NCBI GenBank assembly: GCA_031286325.1
Contig: JAITUT010000020.1
Coordinates: forward strand, 1-41,421
Direction: 5' to 3'
DNA length: 41,421 nt
Source of the DNA: Helicobacteraceae bacterium
GTDB taxonomy: Bacteria > Campylobacterota > Campylobacteria > Campylobacterales > SZUA-545
In this document: one piece after another, positions 23,927-33,872 of the stretch
Layout: each line of letters begins with the position of its first letter
How positions within the stretch are numbered: the first letter of the stretch is position 1
Translations under genes and position numbers: made by a program
Notes under the pieces: model-generated
Told to the model about the DNA's origin: nothing
What the model saw: only the letters and a program-made list of their open reading frames with translations
Databases searched by the model: none

Positions 23927-24961
23927 TTAGGAGTCGTCGTCTTCCATTTCCTCAAACTCATTGTGTTTCCAAGCGTAGGCGATCGCAGCCATCAGCAGGA
24001 AATACCCCACAAAGAATACGCCCAAAAGGGCGCGATCGTCTTTCTTGGGATCGCCGACTCTCTCAAGGTAAGCGATTACCTTTTCTTGGGATTCTTCCGT
24101 CAAACCCACGCGCGGCATTGTTGTGCCTAAAAGGTGTTTTTGCGGCTCGTTGACGAAAGTCGAGAGGTAATCTTTGCCTTTGGACTTGATCATCACCGAC
24201 AAATCGGGCGGTACCGAGCCCAAATAAGTTTTGAGCTTCGCAACGTCGGCTTTTACATCAATTTTGTCGTATTTGACGGAGTGGCAACGCGCGCACGCGT
24301 TCAAAACAAGCTCTTTGTATGTTGGTTTGCCGCCTTTGGTTGCCGCGACTTCGCGCAAATACGCCATTAAATTCGCCGCGCTCTCCTCGTCCGCGATGAA
24401 ACCTATCATCAGGCTTAATTGCATATCGATCTTTTCGTCAAAGTCAATGATAGACTTCGCGGTCGTCTCGTCGATCTTCGCGGCTTCTTTCGGGCGGCTC
24501 TTTTTTTCTTTCTCGGAGAGCTCTTTTTGCAGCTCGGTATGAGCCGCCTTATACGCCGCGTGGTTTGGATTCATAATGTATTTGAACAAGAACGGTTCGT
24601 CGTAGATCAAAGTCGCGTATGAGAGATCGGGCGGCACCAAGCCGTAAGACTCCACAAGCATTTTTGGGTCTAAAGTATGCGGCGGTGTTGCGGCTTGCAA
24701 AGTGTGGCAGCCCATACATACATTAAACTGCGCCTCGCCGTCCGCGGCGTCGCCGCCAGCAATCAAACCCATAATGCGCGCGCGTTCGGCTTTCGCCGCG
24801 TTTTTGTCGGGTTTCGCGCCGTCGGGGGTGAAAATCTCAGTGAAATCATAATCCACAGGACTTACGTACGGGTTAAATACGCTGTGCGCCAAAGGCTCAA
24901 TACCCCAATAGGTAAAACCCGTAAATACCACTAAAACCAGCAGGATTTTCAAGTTTTTCAT
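23927..24961 (-). CDS. petC: Diheme cytochrome c1 of the bc1 complex
   Basis: A 344-residue membrane-anchored c-type cytochrome with two haem sites, C82-M-G-C-H86 and C223-A-R-C-H227. This diheme layout is characteristic of Campylobacterota bc1 complexes and replaces the monoheme c1 of other proteobacteria. An N-terminal signal/anchor (5-22) and a C-terminal membrane helix (about 310-330; VFFVGYFLLMAAIAYAW) fix it in the inner membrane; TTMPRVGL offers a Met ligand. Its start overlaps the petB stop by 4 bp. Confidence 0.93.
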   Translation of the reverse strand: MKNLKILLVLVVFTGFTYWGIEPLAHSVFNPYVSPVDYDFTEIFTPDGAKPDKNAAKAERARIMGLIAGGDAADGEAQFNVCMGCHTLQAATPPHTLDPKMLVESYGLVPPDLSYATLIYDEPFLFKYIMNPNHAAYKAAHTELQKELSEKEKKSRPKEAAKIDETTAKSIIDFDEKIDMQLSLMIGFIADEESAANLMAYLREVAATKGGKPTYKELVLNACARCHSVKYDKIDVKADVAKLKTYLGSVPPDLSVMIKSKGKDYLSTFVNEPQKHLLGTTMPRVGLTEESQEKVIAYLERVGDPKKDDRALLGVFFVGYFLLMAAIAYAWKHNEFEEMEDDDS

Positions 24962-26187
24962 TTGCGCGCCTCTCTTTCCTTAATGCTAAGAAGCGGTAAA
25001 GCGACCAGCGTCAGGAATAAAAACAAAACCGAAAAGACAAAGCCGACATAGGCGTTAATGCCATCCGGCGGCAGTTTGCCGTAGATCGTGAGTCCTACTA
25101 GCGTAACCATAAGCGTCCAGAACCAGTATTTCATCAGCGGGCGATCGTGCATCGGGCGCGCTGCGGGGTCGCGATCGAGCCAAGGCAGTAAGAAGAATAC
25201 GATCTGCGCGATCCCAAACGCCGCCAAACCCATACCAGAGGAGAAGAAAAATCCGCGCAAAACCTCATAGGACCAGAGGAAATACCACTCAGGGTAAATG
25301 TGCGGCGGAGTCTTCATATGATCCGCGGGCAAGAAGTTAATCGGATCCATCGCGAAGTTAAAGCTGTAGAAGCACAGATAAGAAAAGAGCGCGAATACAA
25401 GGCAAACGATAAAAATGTCCTCCGCCATAAATTTAGGCCAAAACGGCATTACTTTTGACGAGCCTTTTCTGCCGTGCAAGTATTTGTGGGCTTCAATCTC
25501 AAAGTCGATCTCTTCGCTCTCCTCGTTATTTACGTGCGGCGCGCGCAACGCGTACATGTGCAGGCACAAAATACCGATAATTACAAGCGGCAGAAGGAGT
25601 ACGTGCAACATAAAGAAGCGCGTCAAAGTCGCGTCGCTCACAGCGTAATCGCCGCGAATCCAGATCACAAGATCGGGACCGATCAATGGAATTTCGCCGA
25701 AGAGGTTTGTGATCACCTGCGCCGCCCAGAAGCTCATCTGTCCCCAGGGGAGCATATAGCCGCTGAAACCCGCCGCGCTGAAGCTCACAAAGAGCAAAAC
25801 GCCGCTAAGCCAGATTATCTCGCGCCCCGCTTTATACGATCCGTAATAAATTCCAGTAAACATATGAATATATATAAAGAGGAATATCATACTCGCCGCG
25901 ACCGCGTGCATATGGCGGAAAATCCAGCCGCAAGCGACCTCTTGCATTATCGTGTAATTTACGCTGTCAAACGCCAGATTCGTGTCGGGCTTGTAATACA
26001 TCAGCAAAACGATGCCCGTAACCACCAGCACCGTAAAGAGCGATGCCAGCACCATACCAAAGCTCCATAAAAAGTTAATTTTTTTAGGAACCCAATACTC
26101 GGTCAAAAGGACTTTAAGCGCCGCTTTGCCCCAGAGACGCTGATCTAGCCATTCGCCGATGGAATTTGCCTTTTCAAAATGAGCCAT
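24958..26187 (-). CDS. petB: Cytochrome b of the bc1 complex
   Basis: A 409-residue quinol-oxidising membrane subunit in one chain. Haem ligands are in FRHMHAVAAS, FIYIHMFTG and FMLHVLLLPLVIIGILCLHMY. The Qo motif PEWYFLWSYEVLRGF and GYMLPWGQMSFWAAQVITN are present. Eight to nine membrane helices are predicted. It lies between petA and petC in one operon. Confidence 0.95.
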   Translation of the reverse strand: MAHFEKANSIGEWLDQRLWGKAALKVLLTEYWVPKKINFLWSFGMVLASLFTVLVVTGIVLLMYYKPDTNLAFDSVNYTIMQEVACGWIFRHMHAVAASMIFLFIYIHMFTGIYYGSYKAGREIIWLSGVLLFVSFSAAGFSGYMLPWGQMSFWAAQVITNLFGEIPLIGPDLVIWIRGDYAVSDATLTRFFMLHVLLLPLVIIGILCLHMYALRAPHVNNEESEEIDFEIEAHKYLHGRKGSSKVMPFWPKFMAEDIFIVCLVFALFSYLCFYSFNFAMDPINFLPADHMKTPPHIYPEWYFLWSYEVLRGFFFSSGMGLAAFGIAQIVFFLLPWLDRDPAARPMHDRPLMKYWFWTLMVTLVGLTIYGKLPPDGINAYVGFVFSVLFLFLTLVALPLLSIKEREARK

Positions 26188-26197
26188 CTATCGCCTC

Positions 26198-26710
26198 CTA
26201 CGCCGTTTTCGCGAGTTTTTTATACTCATCGCTCTCTTCGCCGAGGGTGAGCATTGTGCCGTTTATTTTAAAGGGCGGAATTTCAAGCGCGCGCGGCGGC
26301 GGACCGAAGACATTCGCGCCGGAAGCGTCAAACTCGCCGCCGTGGCAAGCGCACTTAAATTTCGCCTCAGCCGAATACCACTGCGGGATACACCCTAAAT
26401 GCGTGCAAATACCGACCGCGATCATATAGCGATCAGAACCAATCATAATGTCGCGTTTGGCGTTTGGCGTCATCGCGTCTGTTTTTTTGAGGATAAAGAC
26501 TGGCTTGCGTCTGAATTCTACCGTGCGAACTTCGCCCGGTTGCATTCCATCTAAATTTACCTCCGTAATGCCCGCCGTAACCGCGCTGGGCAACGGATCC
26601 CAAGTGCGCTTCATTCCGTAGAGAGCCGCGGCCGCCCCAGCGGCAGCGGCTACGCCTAACGCGGTTCCCGCGCCTTTGATGAAGCCGCGCCTATTGGCGT
26701 TGAACTCCAT
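26198..26710 (-). CDS. petA: Rieske iron-sulfur protein of the bc1 complex
   Basis: A 170-residue protein with a Tat-type N-terminus (NRRGFIKGAGTALGVAAAAG) and the [2Fe-2S] binding boxes C102-T-H-L-G-C107 and C120-A-C-H-G-G. TGGAGGCG precedes the ATG. It is first in petA-petB-petC; the complex passes electrons from quinol to periplasmic cytochromes and pumps protons. Confidence 0.94.
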   Translation of the reverse strand: MEFNANRRGFIKGAGTALGVAAAAGAAAALYGMKRTWDPLPSAVTAGITEVNLDGMQPGEVRTVEFRRKPVFILKKTDAMTPNAKRDIMIGSDRYMIAVGICTHLGCIPQWYSAEAKFKCACHGGEFDASGANVFGPPPRALEIPPFKINGTMLTLGEESDEYKKLAKTA

Positions 26711-26746
26711 ATTCGCCTCCAGTTTAAAAATTTGGGCTAATTGTAG

Positions 26747-27928
26747 TTAAACTTTCTTTAATAGATTTTGATCCGTTTCTTCCTCGTCCAAAATTTTAAT
26801 CATTACCATTATTAAAACAGCTTCCAACATACTCGCCAAAATAAACGCCGAGTATTGATCGCGCCCTATCAATTCGCCTTTGTATCCAATTGTGGCGATC
26901 GCGACTAAAAATGTGAGCGGCATAGATTCGACAAGCGCGAGTTTTAAGCGATCTTCCGCGCCGAATACGCCGTGAAAAGCTATAAAGGCGGCGAGAATCC
27001 TCACCAAAACCATTCCGAGCACAATCAAGATCGCGCCTACTAAGATCGTAGGCTGGATTAAAAGCCTCAAATCTAACGTGGAGCCGACGTAAACAAAAAA
27101 TATCGGCACTAAAAATCCGAAGCCGAGCGAGCTTAGTTTATGCGGCAACTCTTCTTTGTGTTTGAAGTAGTTTGAGATGAACATTCCCGCTACGAACGCG
27201 CCCAGCACCAGCTCCAAATCCAAAATTAACGCGGCGGAGATCAGCGCGAAAAAGAGCGCTATTGAAATCCGCACATCTTCGTCAAGGGCGGCGTGATCGG
27301 GCATAATGAGCTTTTTAAGGCGCGGAAACCACCAAAAAAATGTAGTTACGAGGCTGAAAATCAGCCAGATTGCCAGCAAAACCGCGCCCAAAATCGCCAT
27401 TGTGTGAAAGAATTTCACAGTGAAGCCGCCGAATAGCACCAAACCGCTCAAAATCGTAAGCGCGCAAATGCTGAGAAGTTCGCCGATAATGCCGAGCGTG
27501 AGGGCGAAAGAAAGCCACTCTTTCGCTTTCGCGCCGCCGCTCGCGCGCGCTAACGCCATTATCATTCCGACCGAGATCGTAGGCAACGCGGCGATGTAAA
27601 TCGGCGAAAGTTTCAACGTAATCGTCAAAAATAGCGAAACCGAATAAATCAGCGCGAAAAATAGCGCGATCCTGCGGATTAGCGGCGCTTTGAGCGAGGC
27701 GAACTCTTTTAGATCCACCTCCATTCCCGCGAGGAACATTAAATACAAAAAGCCTACTTGCGAGATCGTGTAGAAAAGCGCGTTGTCTTTGGCGACAAAG
27801 CCCAAAAACGCCGCGATCGAGCCCAAAATAATCTCCGCAACCGAGACGGGAAAGCCCAAAACGCGCGAGAAAAACGGCGAGAGCACAATGAGCAGCGACA
27901 GCGAAGCGATTAACGAGATATTTTCCAT
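26747..27928 (-). CDS. CPA2-family cation:proton antiporter
   Basis: A 393-residue protein with about 12 membrane helices of the Na+/H+ exchanger (KefB/NapA-type) fold. It has LYLMFLAGMEVDLKEF and VLGAFVAGMFISNYF, the motifs around the ion-binding helices. The C-terminal TrkA-N/RCK regulatory domain of full-length KefB/KefC is absent, so substrate (Na+, K+) and gating cannot be assigned. It is monocistronic, divergent from the LPP20-domain gene. The ATG has a TAAGAT box 6 nt upstream. Confidence 0.85.
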   Translation of the reverse strand: MENISLIASLSLLIVLSPFFSRVLGFPVSVAEIILGSIAAFLGFVAKDNALFYTISQVGFLYLMFLAGMEVDLKEFASLKAPLIRRIALFFALIYSVSLFLTITLKLSPIYIAALPTISVGMIMALARASGGAKAKEWLSFALTLGIIGELLSICALTILSGLVLFGGFTVKFFHTMAILGAVLLAIWLIFSLVTTFFWWFPRLKKLIMPDHAALDEDVRISIALFFALISAALILDLELVLGAFVAGMFISNYFKHKEELPHKLSSLGFGFLVPIFFVYVGSTLDLRLLIQPTILVGAILIVLGMVLVRILAAFIAFHGVFGAEDRLKLALVESMPLTFLVAIATIGYKGELIGRDQYSAFILASMLEAVLIMVMIKILDEEETDQNLLKKV

Positions 27929-27934
27929 TGCGCA

Positions 27935-27940
27935 ATCTTA
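27935..27940 (-). promoter_or_regulatory. -10 box 6 nt before the antiporter gene (leaderless candidate)
   Basis: On the minus strand TTGTAAGATTGCGCA precedes the ATG; there is no Shine-Dalgarno. Confidence 0.4.
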
Positions 27941-28002
27941 CAACAACTTAAAAAAGGCGTGAAAATGCCGATAATGCCGTAAATCATCATTAAGGAATCG
28001 CA

Positions 28003-28461
28003 ATGAGATCGGTTTTGCGCGCGATTATGGTTGTTTTTGCGTTGGCGGCGGCAGTGATAGCCGCTGCGGAGGAGGGCGCGGCGGCGAAGGGCGAAGACGA
28101 GTACATAATACCCAACGCCCCGATTTTGAAGCCTACGAATATCATTACGATCCGCGCTATCGGGCTCGGCGTGGGCGACGAAAGCCGCGCGAACAGGGCG
28201 CAAGTGATGGCTATGGCAAAGCGCGCCGCGATCGTAGACGCTTACCGACAACTCGGCGAAAAATTGCACGGGGTGCGCATAAATTCGCGCGATATGGTCA
28301 AAGATTCAATGTTGCAACGCACCGAAGTACGCACGGCGGTTTATAGTATCGTGCGCGGCGCGGAGATCGTAGAGACGATTTGGGAGGATAACCTCTGCCA
28401 AGTGGAGATGGAAGTCAAACTTGACGGTCGCCGCTGGTATCGCGTCTTGTCTGGATCGTAA
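28003..28461 (+). CDS. Exported LPP20-domain protein
   Basis: A 152-residue protein with a signal peptide (residues 1-21) and no lipobox cysteine. The core AKRAAIVDAYRQLGEKLHGVRINSRDMVKD and the ending CQVEMEVKLDG match the LPP20 family found in Campylobacterota, which includes the flagellar protein FlgP and Helicobacter Lpp20. Because the lipid-attachment cysteine is missing it would be a soluble periplasmic protein. AAGGA lies 7 nt before the ATG. Confidence 0.75.
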   Translation: MRSVLRAIMVVFALAAAVIAAAEEGAAAKGEDEYIIPNAPILKPTNIITIRAIGLGVGDESRANRAQVMAMAKRAAIVDAYRQLGEKLHGVRINSRDMVKDSMLQRTEVRTAVYSIVRGAEIVETIWEDNLCQVEMEVKLDGRRWYRVLSGS

Positions 28462-28668
28462 CCTTTATTCGCGGTCGTTTTGCCTAAACCCGCGATCTAG
28501 CCGTTGCGGGAGATACGACCCATAGTCTCATAAACGCGAGATTTAGCTTACGGAAAGAGTGGAATATAGGTTTCTTGAAAAGTCTAATGACGAAAAAGGG
28601 CGTAAAAGGGCGTAAACGTAAACAAATTTTCGTAATAATTCGCTAAACCTCGGCGATCAGAGCTTTTA

Positions 28669-30418
28669 ATGCGGTTTGGCGGATTTTTTCACTTTGATCT
28701 TCAGGGTTCGCCGCGCGAAACATTGAAATATACCGCCTTTGTTTTCGGCGTCTCTTTTTTATACACTTTAGTTTTTAATTTACCGTATTACAACATAATT
28801 TTTGCCAAACTTGACGACGTTTTTATGTTAGTGGCGATCACCGTATCTTTTTGCGCGGTTTTTCCGCTTATATTTTTAATTGGTTTGCGCAGAAAAGTTT
28901 TCGCCTTTTTTATCTGCTTTTTGCTGATTACTTCCGCGGTAATGATCTACTATACGATCGCGACCGGAATTTTGCACAATCGAGAGACATTTTTCTTGTT
29001 TTACGAGACAAACATTCACGAAGTTAAAGATGTAATTAGCGCGTATTTGATCGCGGGAATAATTATTGCCGCGATCGCCGCCTTTTTGCTATGCGAATTT
29101 AAGCCTGATTTCTCTTTCAAAAACAAATATAATTTAATTGCGCTTACAATCGTAATAATTGTAACGATCGCGATGAATTTATCTATGAATTTTACTGCCG
29201 TAAAAAGATTAAACGACGGCGTTTTCAAAGGCAAAAGACCTATGCCATATCAATACGTTTCGCACTTTTATCAAACCACGCGCGAAGTGATCAAAATTAA
29301 AAAATACCGCAAAACCAGAAAACCTTATGAGGGCAACGTTATGATCGCGCCTCAAAACGAGCCCGTTTATGTGATTTTCGCCTTGGGCGAATCGGTGCGC
29401 GCCGATCATCTAAAAGCGTTGGGCTATGATCGCGACACAACGCCTAATTTATCCGCGTTAAAAAATGAGGGCGGGGGGGGGGGGGGGCGATATTTATTGC
29501 TTTCCGCCCGCTTTTAGTTTCGCGACAAGCACGCGCGAATCCGCGCCAGGGATTTTAACAGCCGCTACGATCGCAAATTCCGATACGAAAGAATCCGTCG
29601 TCTTTTTGAGCATATTCAAAAAAGCAGGATTTTTTGTCGCGCGGCTCACAAATCAAGGCGTTGGAATGACGGGCGAAAGCCCGATCGCGGCGATCTTTAA
29701 AGAGAATGCCGATTACTACGAAATTCACGAGAATTTATATAAAGCGAACGCGAGATTGCAAGATAGAGATATGTTGTCGCTTTTGGATAATTTATTAGCG
29801 CGAAACGAACCGAAAAATTCGCTAATTGTTTTACATACTTACGGATCGCACACGACATTTGAGGATCGCTATGACGAACCTACGTTTTCGCCCACTTGCA
29901 AAGATATTCAATTTGATTGCGGAGGCGAACACTATAAAAACTCTTATGATAATACGATCGCAGCGACCGATTATTATTTAAGCGAAGTGATGAAAAAATT
30001 CCGCGATAAAAACGCCGTTTTGATCTATACTAGCGATCACGGAACAAGGTTAAGCGGCTTTAAAATGCACGCGCCGAATCAAATGGACGATCCCGATCTG
30101 AGATTTGTGCCGATTTTCGTGTGGTTTTCACCGAAATTTGAGCGCAAAGAGCTCATTGCCAAAATGCGCCAAAATCTTGACAAAAATATCAGCCGCGATA
30201 TTATTTTTCATTCGCTTCTTAGCGCGGGCGGGATTGACGCCGAGATCAAAGACGAGAATTTAGACATTTTTTCGCCGAAGTTAAAACCGCATAGCGACCC
30301 TTATTTGCGCCGATCTTGCGCGAATTTTGCGCGAACCCAAATGATTTTTTACGATTTTCGGCGAGATTCGCGCGAAGAGAAAGCGTTTTTTGTCGCGCTC
30401 GCGCTCGCTTTAAGATAA
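28669..30418 (+). CDS. Phase-variable phosphoethanolamine-transferase-like gene, off by frameshift in a G15 tract
   Basis: One gene is split into two frames. The 5' part (28669 to the tract) encodes five membrane segments and GESVRADHLKALGYDRDTTPNLSALKN. The frame then fails in a run of 15 G (29473-29487) and ends at 29517. The 3' part, in the +1 frame from the tract to 30418, continues with FSFATSTRESAPG, HTYGSHTTFEDRYD and YTSDHGTRLSGF. With 14 G (or 11 or 17) the two would join into a 582-residue protein, the same size as eptA at 4799. The nucleophile position has Ser (GES) where eptA has Thr (GET), so substrate or chemistry may differ. No strong Shine-Dalgarno is seen. Confidence 0.9.
29473..29487 (+). 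repeat. Homopolymeric G15 tract (phase-variation site)
   Basis: Fifteen consecutive G inside a coding region conserved on both sides; the present length is out of frame. Confidence 0.9.
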
Positions 30419-30424
30419 TTTTGC

Positions 30425-30430
30425 TATAAT
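30425..30430 (+). promoter_or_regulatory. Promoter of the tRNA cluster
   Basis: TTTTGCTATAAT has a perfect -10 ending 30 bp before tRNA-Gly, just after the stop of the transferase gene. Confidence 0.6.
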
Positions 30431-30460
30431 CCCGCCCGTTTTTCGCGTTACGCGAAAGGC

Positions 30461-30535
30461 GCGGGAATAGCTCAGGGGTAGAGCACAACCTTGCCAAGGT
30501 TGGGGTCGCGAGTTCGAATCTCGTTTCCCGCTCCA
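30461..30535 (+). tRNA. tRNA-Gly (GCC)
   Basis: Full cloverleaf: acceptor GCGGGAA/TTCCCGC, anticodon arm CAACC TT-GCC-AA GGTTG, T-loop GTTCGAATC. CCA is encoded. Confidence 0.97.
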
Positions 30536-30568
30536 CTTCAATCGGCGCGGACGCGCTAGAAATTCCAC

Positions 30569-30652
30569 GCCCGAGTGATGAAATGGTAGACATACAGGAC
30601 TTAAAATCCTGGGGAGGAATACTCCGTGTCGGTTCGAGTCCGACCTCGGGCA
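30569..30652 (+). tRNA. tRNA-Leu (UAA)
   Basis: Acceptor GCCCGAG/CTCGGGC, anticodon loop CT-TAA-AA, long variable arm typical of Leu. CCA is not encoded. Confidence 0.96.
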
Positions 30653-30656
30653 TTTT

Positions 30657-30727
30657 GGCGGCGTAGCCAAGTGGTAAGGCATGAGCCTGCAAAGCTCTGA
30701 TCCCCGGTTCGAATCCGGGCGCCGCCT
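30657..30727 (+). tRNA. tRNA-Cys (GCA)
   Basis: Acceptor GGCGGCG with its complement CGCCGCC, anticodon loop CT-GCA-AA. CCA is not encoded. Confidence 0.96.
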
Positions 30728-30916
30728 TTTAACTTTTCGCGCGAGCAAAGCCCGCGCCTTTGGAAGCCTTGAAATTTGCCTTTGCGCTAGCCTCCGCAGT
30801 AATGCCGCAAGTTGCCGCGCGCAAATTTCGTCCGCTACTTGTCGCTCCGCGATAACGCGCGATCAGGGTCGCGTCGGGTTTTAAGAGTTTGTTTCTAAAA
30901 ACTTTTTTATCGGTTT

Positions 30917-31001
30917 GGGTAGGTGGCTGAGTGGTTGAAAGCACCGGTCTTGAAAACCGACGAGGGTAAAACCTCCGTGGGTTCGAATCCCACCCTGCCC
31001 G
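30917..31001 (+). tRNA. tRNA-Ser (UGA)
   Basis: Acceptor GGGTAGG/CCTGCCC with discriminator G, anticodon loop CT-TGA-AA, long variable arm. It lies 189 bp after tRNA-Cys; CCA is not encoded. Confidence 0.95.
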
Positions 31002-31016
31002 TTCTCTTAATTTTCA

Positions 31017-31038
31017 GCCGCGACTCTGCGGCGTTTTT
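31017..31038 (+). terminator. Terminator after tRNA-Ser
   Basis: GCCGC, loop GACTCT, GCGGC, then G and TTTTT. Confidence 0.75.
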
Positions 31039-31050
31039 CTAATATAAATA

Positions 31051-31056
31051 TATAAT
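31051..31056 (+). promoter_or_regulatory. Promoter of the small exported protein gene
   Basis: A TATAAT box in an AT-rich stretch (AATATAAATATATAATC), 35 nt before the ATG. Confidence 0.55.
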
Positions 31057-31091
31057 CTCTGCCGCGATTACAAACTAAAAAAAGGGCTCAA

Positions 31092-31382
31092 ATGAAGAAA
31101 TTCGCGCTAATTTCCTGCGCGGCAATCGCGCTTGTCGGCGATCCTGATCAAACAAGCCTCTGCGTGGTGGATACGTGGAACCGCGATGCGGTCGCGGAAG
31201 CCTGCAAAGAGGGGCAAAAAGTTGCATTTTTGCCCGGTTATCGGGGCGGCAACGAGAACGGGCAATTGTCCGCTCAGTTCGCGGCTATAAATTGCGACCA
31301 CCGCTACGTGATCGCGCTTACCAATGGCGGCGTAAGCTGTATCTACAAGCCGATCAAGCCAAAACCCGCTAAATCGGAGTAG
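31092..31382 (+). CDS. Small exported protein of unknown function
   Basis: A 96-residue protein I do not recognise. A short export signal (MKKFALISCAAIALVG) precedes a compact domain with four Cys overall (CVVDTW, EACKEG, INCDHRY, VSCIYKP), probably two disulfides outside the cytoplasm, and a Lys/Pro-rich tail. AAAGGG is 5 nt before the ATG and a good -10 box precedes it, so the gene looks real. Confidence 0.65.
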   Translation: MKKFALISCAAIALVGDPDQTSLCVVDTWNRDAVAEACKEGQKVAFLPGYRGGNENGQLSAQFAAINCDHRYVIALTNGGVSCIYKPIKPKPAKSE

Positions 31383-31677
31383 CGCGCCGCGCCAGTAGCG
31401 TAATTATTAGAATGATCGCATATTTCTTAATCCGCGATCCGCGCGTTTCTTCGCCACGACGGCAAATCGCCCCGCTTTGCTTCTTTGTTTGTTCAAAAAA
31501 GTAGGGCGCGAAAGCGGTAAACACATAGTTCTGTCATTTCGCGCTTTTGCCGCAACGACCAGGGAACTATTGCGGCGTATTCCAGATCGCGGCGCGGCGC
31601 AATCCGTTTGTAATTGTCTATGAAAGCGCGGCGATAATTAGAACCCAATTCAACAAGAGGGTCGCAAAACAAGACGG
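31383..31677. other. Intergenic stretch between the small exported protein gene and nifU
   Basis: About 295 bp with no supported gene. An 80-codon open frame (31547-31789) exists on the plus strand, but its second half is the complement of the nifU 3' end. Confidence 0.5.
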
Positions 31678-32643
31678 TTACACCGGCAAAACGCGTATAT
31701 TTGAGCTCAGCTTTTCGCGCAACACGGATTCGATCGCGTATAAAGTGCCCGTCGATCCCGCCGCGCACCCCGAACACGCGCCCAAATAGCGAATATAAAT
31801 ATCTATATTTTCGCCCGAATCTTTAATTTCTAAAAGCTCCATATTGCCGCCGTCTACCACGAGCATTGGGCGAATGTCGGCGTCTAAAATCGCTTCCACG
31901 CGCTTAATTTTATTCACGAGGCTCATCGCCGCGAAGTCCTGCGCCGCCGCCGAGTCTAAAATCCGCTCACGCTCCATTTCGGCGAGCGTGTCGCGCAGAA
32001 TATCCGCTAGGTAGAAGTGTCGCCGCTCGTGTCCGCCCGGGCGGACGCAAGATTTGCAAAACGCGCCGGCTTTCGTGTAAGCCGTGATCTCCTCAACGCT
32101 TTTTAAGCGGTTGAGGCGAATTACCTCTTTGATCGCGGAGAGCGTTACGCGCGCGCACTCGCAAACAATGTCTTCGTCCTCATACGCGCTCATATCCACG
32201 CCGTTGTAGATCGCGGCGGCGCGTTTAATCACATCGTAAGCCATTACCGAGCAGTGCATCTTTTGCGGCGGCACAGCGGGCTGATCGGGGGTGTCGCGCA
32301 GCGCGAACTCCACATCAATATTCGTGATTTTTACGGCTTCGTCAACTTTTTTGCCGACGCAAAGCTCCGCCATTATATCGCTTGAGGCGATCGCGGTGCC
32401 GCAGCCGAAACTCTTAAACCGCGCGAGTTTGATTACGTTCGTAGCGGGATCGACCGCCCAAAAGAGGCGCACCGCGTCTCCGCAGCTCTCCGCGCCAAAG
32501 TCCGCTACGACTAATTCGCAACCGAGCGATTTCGCCTCGTCTTCGGTGATTTCGCCGCGATTTTTCGGGTTGTCCATTCTTTCGGAAACTTTGTGCGAGT
32601 ACTCCTCCCACAAAGCGCCGCCGATCAGGTTTTCTTTTGCCAT
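31678..32643 (-). CDS. nifU: NifU-type Fe-S cluster scaffold
   Basis: A 321-residue modular scaffold. The IscU-like domain has cluster cysteines C54, C81 and C131. A central BFD-like [2Fe-2S] domain has C161, C163, C196 and C199 (CECAR, FCKSC). The C-terminal Nfu domain has a CxxC (GACSGCA). It assembles clusters with sulfur from NifS and hands them to apoproteins. In Campylobacterota this NIF pair is the general Fe-S machine, not a nitrogen-fixation marker. AAAGG lies 9 nt before the ATG and nifS ends 11 bp upstream. Confidence 0.95.
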   Translation of the reverse strand: MAKENLIGGALWEEYSHKVSERMDNPKNRGEITEDEAKSLGCELVVADFGAESCGDAVRLFWAVDPATNVIKLARFKSFGCGTAIASSDIMAELCVGKKVDEAVKITNIDVEFALRDTPDQPAVPPQKMHCSVMAYDVIKRAAAIYNGVDMSAYEDEDIVCECARVTLSAIKEVIRLNRLKSVEEITAYTKAGAFCKSCVRPGGHERRHFYLADILRDTLAEMERERILDSAAAQDFAAMSLVNKIKRVEAILDADIRPMLVVDGGNMELLEIKDSGENIDIYIRYLGACSGCAAGSTGTLYAIESVLREKLSSNIRVLPV

Positions 32644-32654
32644 AAAATTTGCCT

Positions 32655-33842
<1,188 letters not shown>

Positions 33843-33872
33843 TCATAGCCAAATGAGACAAAATTGCGGCAA

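Noticed and set aside
28669-29517. The 5' half of the second transferase as a complete short protein
   Set aside because: It ends just after the G15 tract, and the missing sulfatase motifs continue in the next frame, so it is one interrupted gene.
30461-31001. tRNA cluster as an integration site
   Set aside because: No integrase, flanking direct repeat or phage gene was found beside the tRNAs.
31547-31789. 80-codon open frame on the plus strand before nifU's end
   Set aside because: Its second half is the complement of the nifU 3' end, and it has no Shine-Dalgarno or recognisable motifs.
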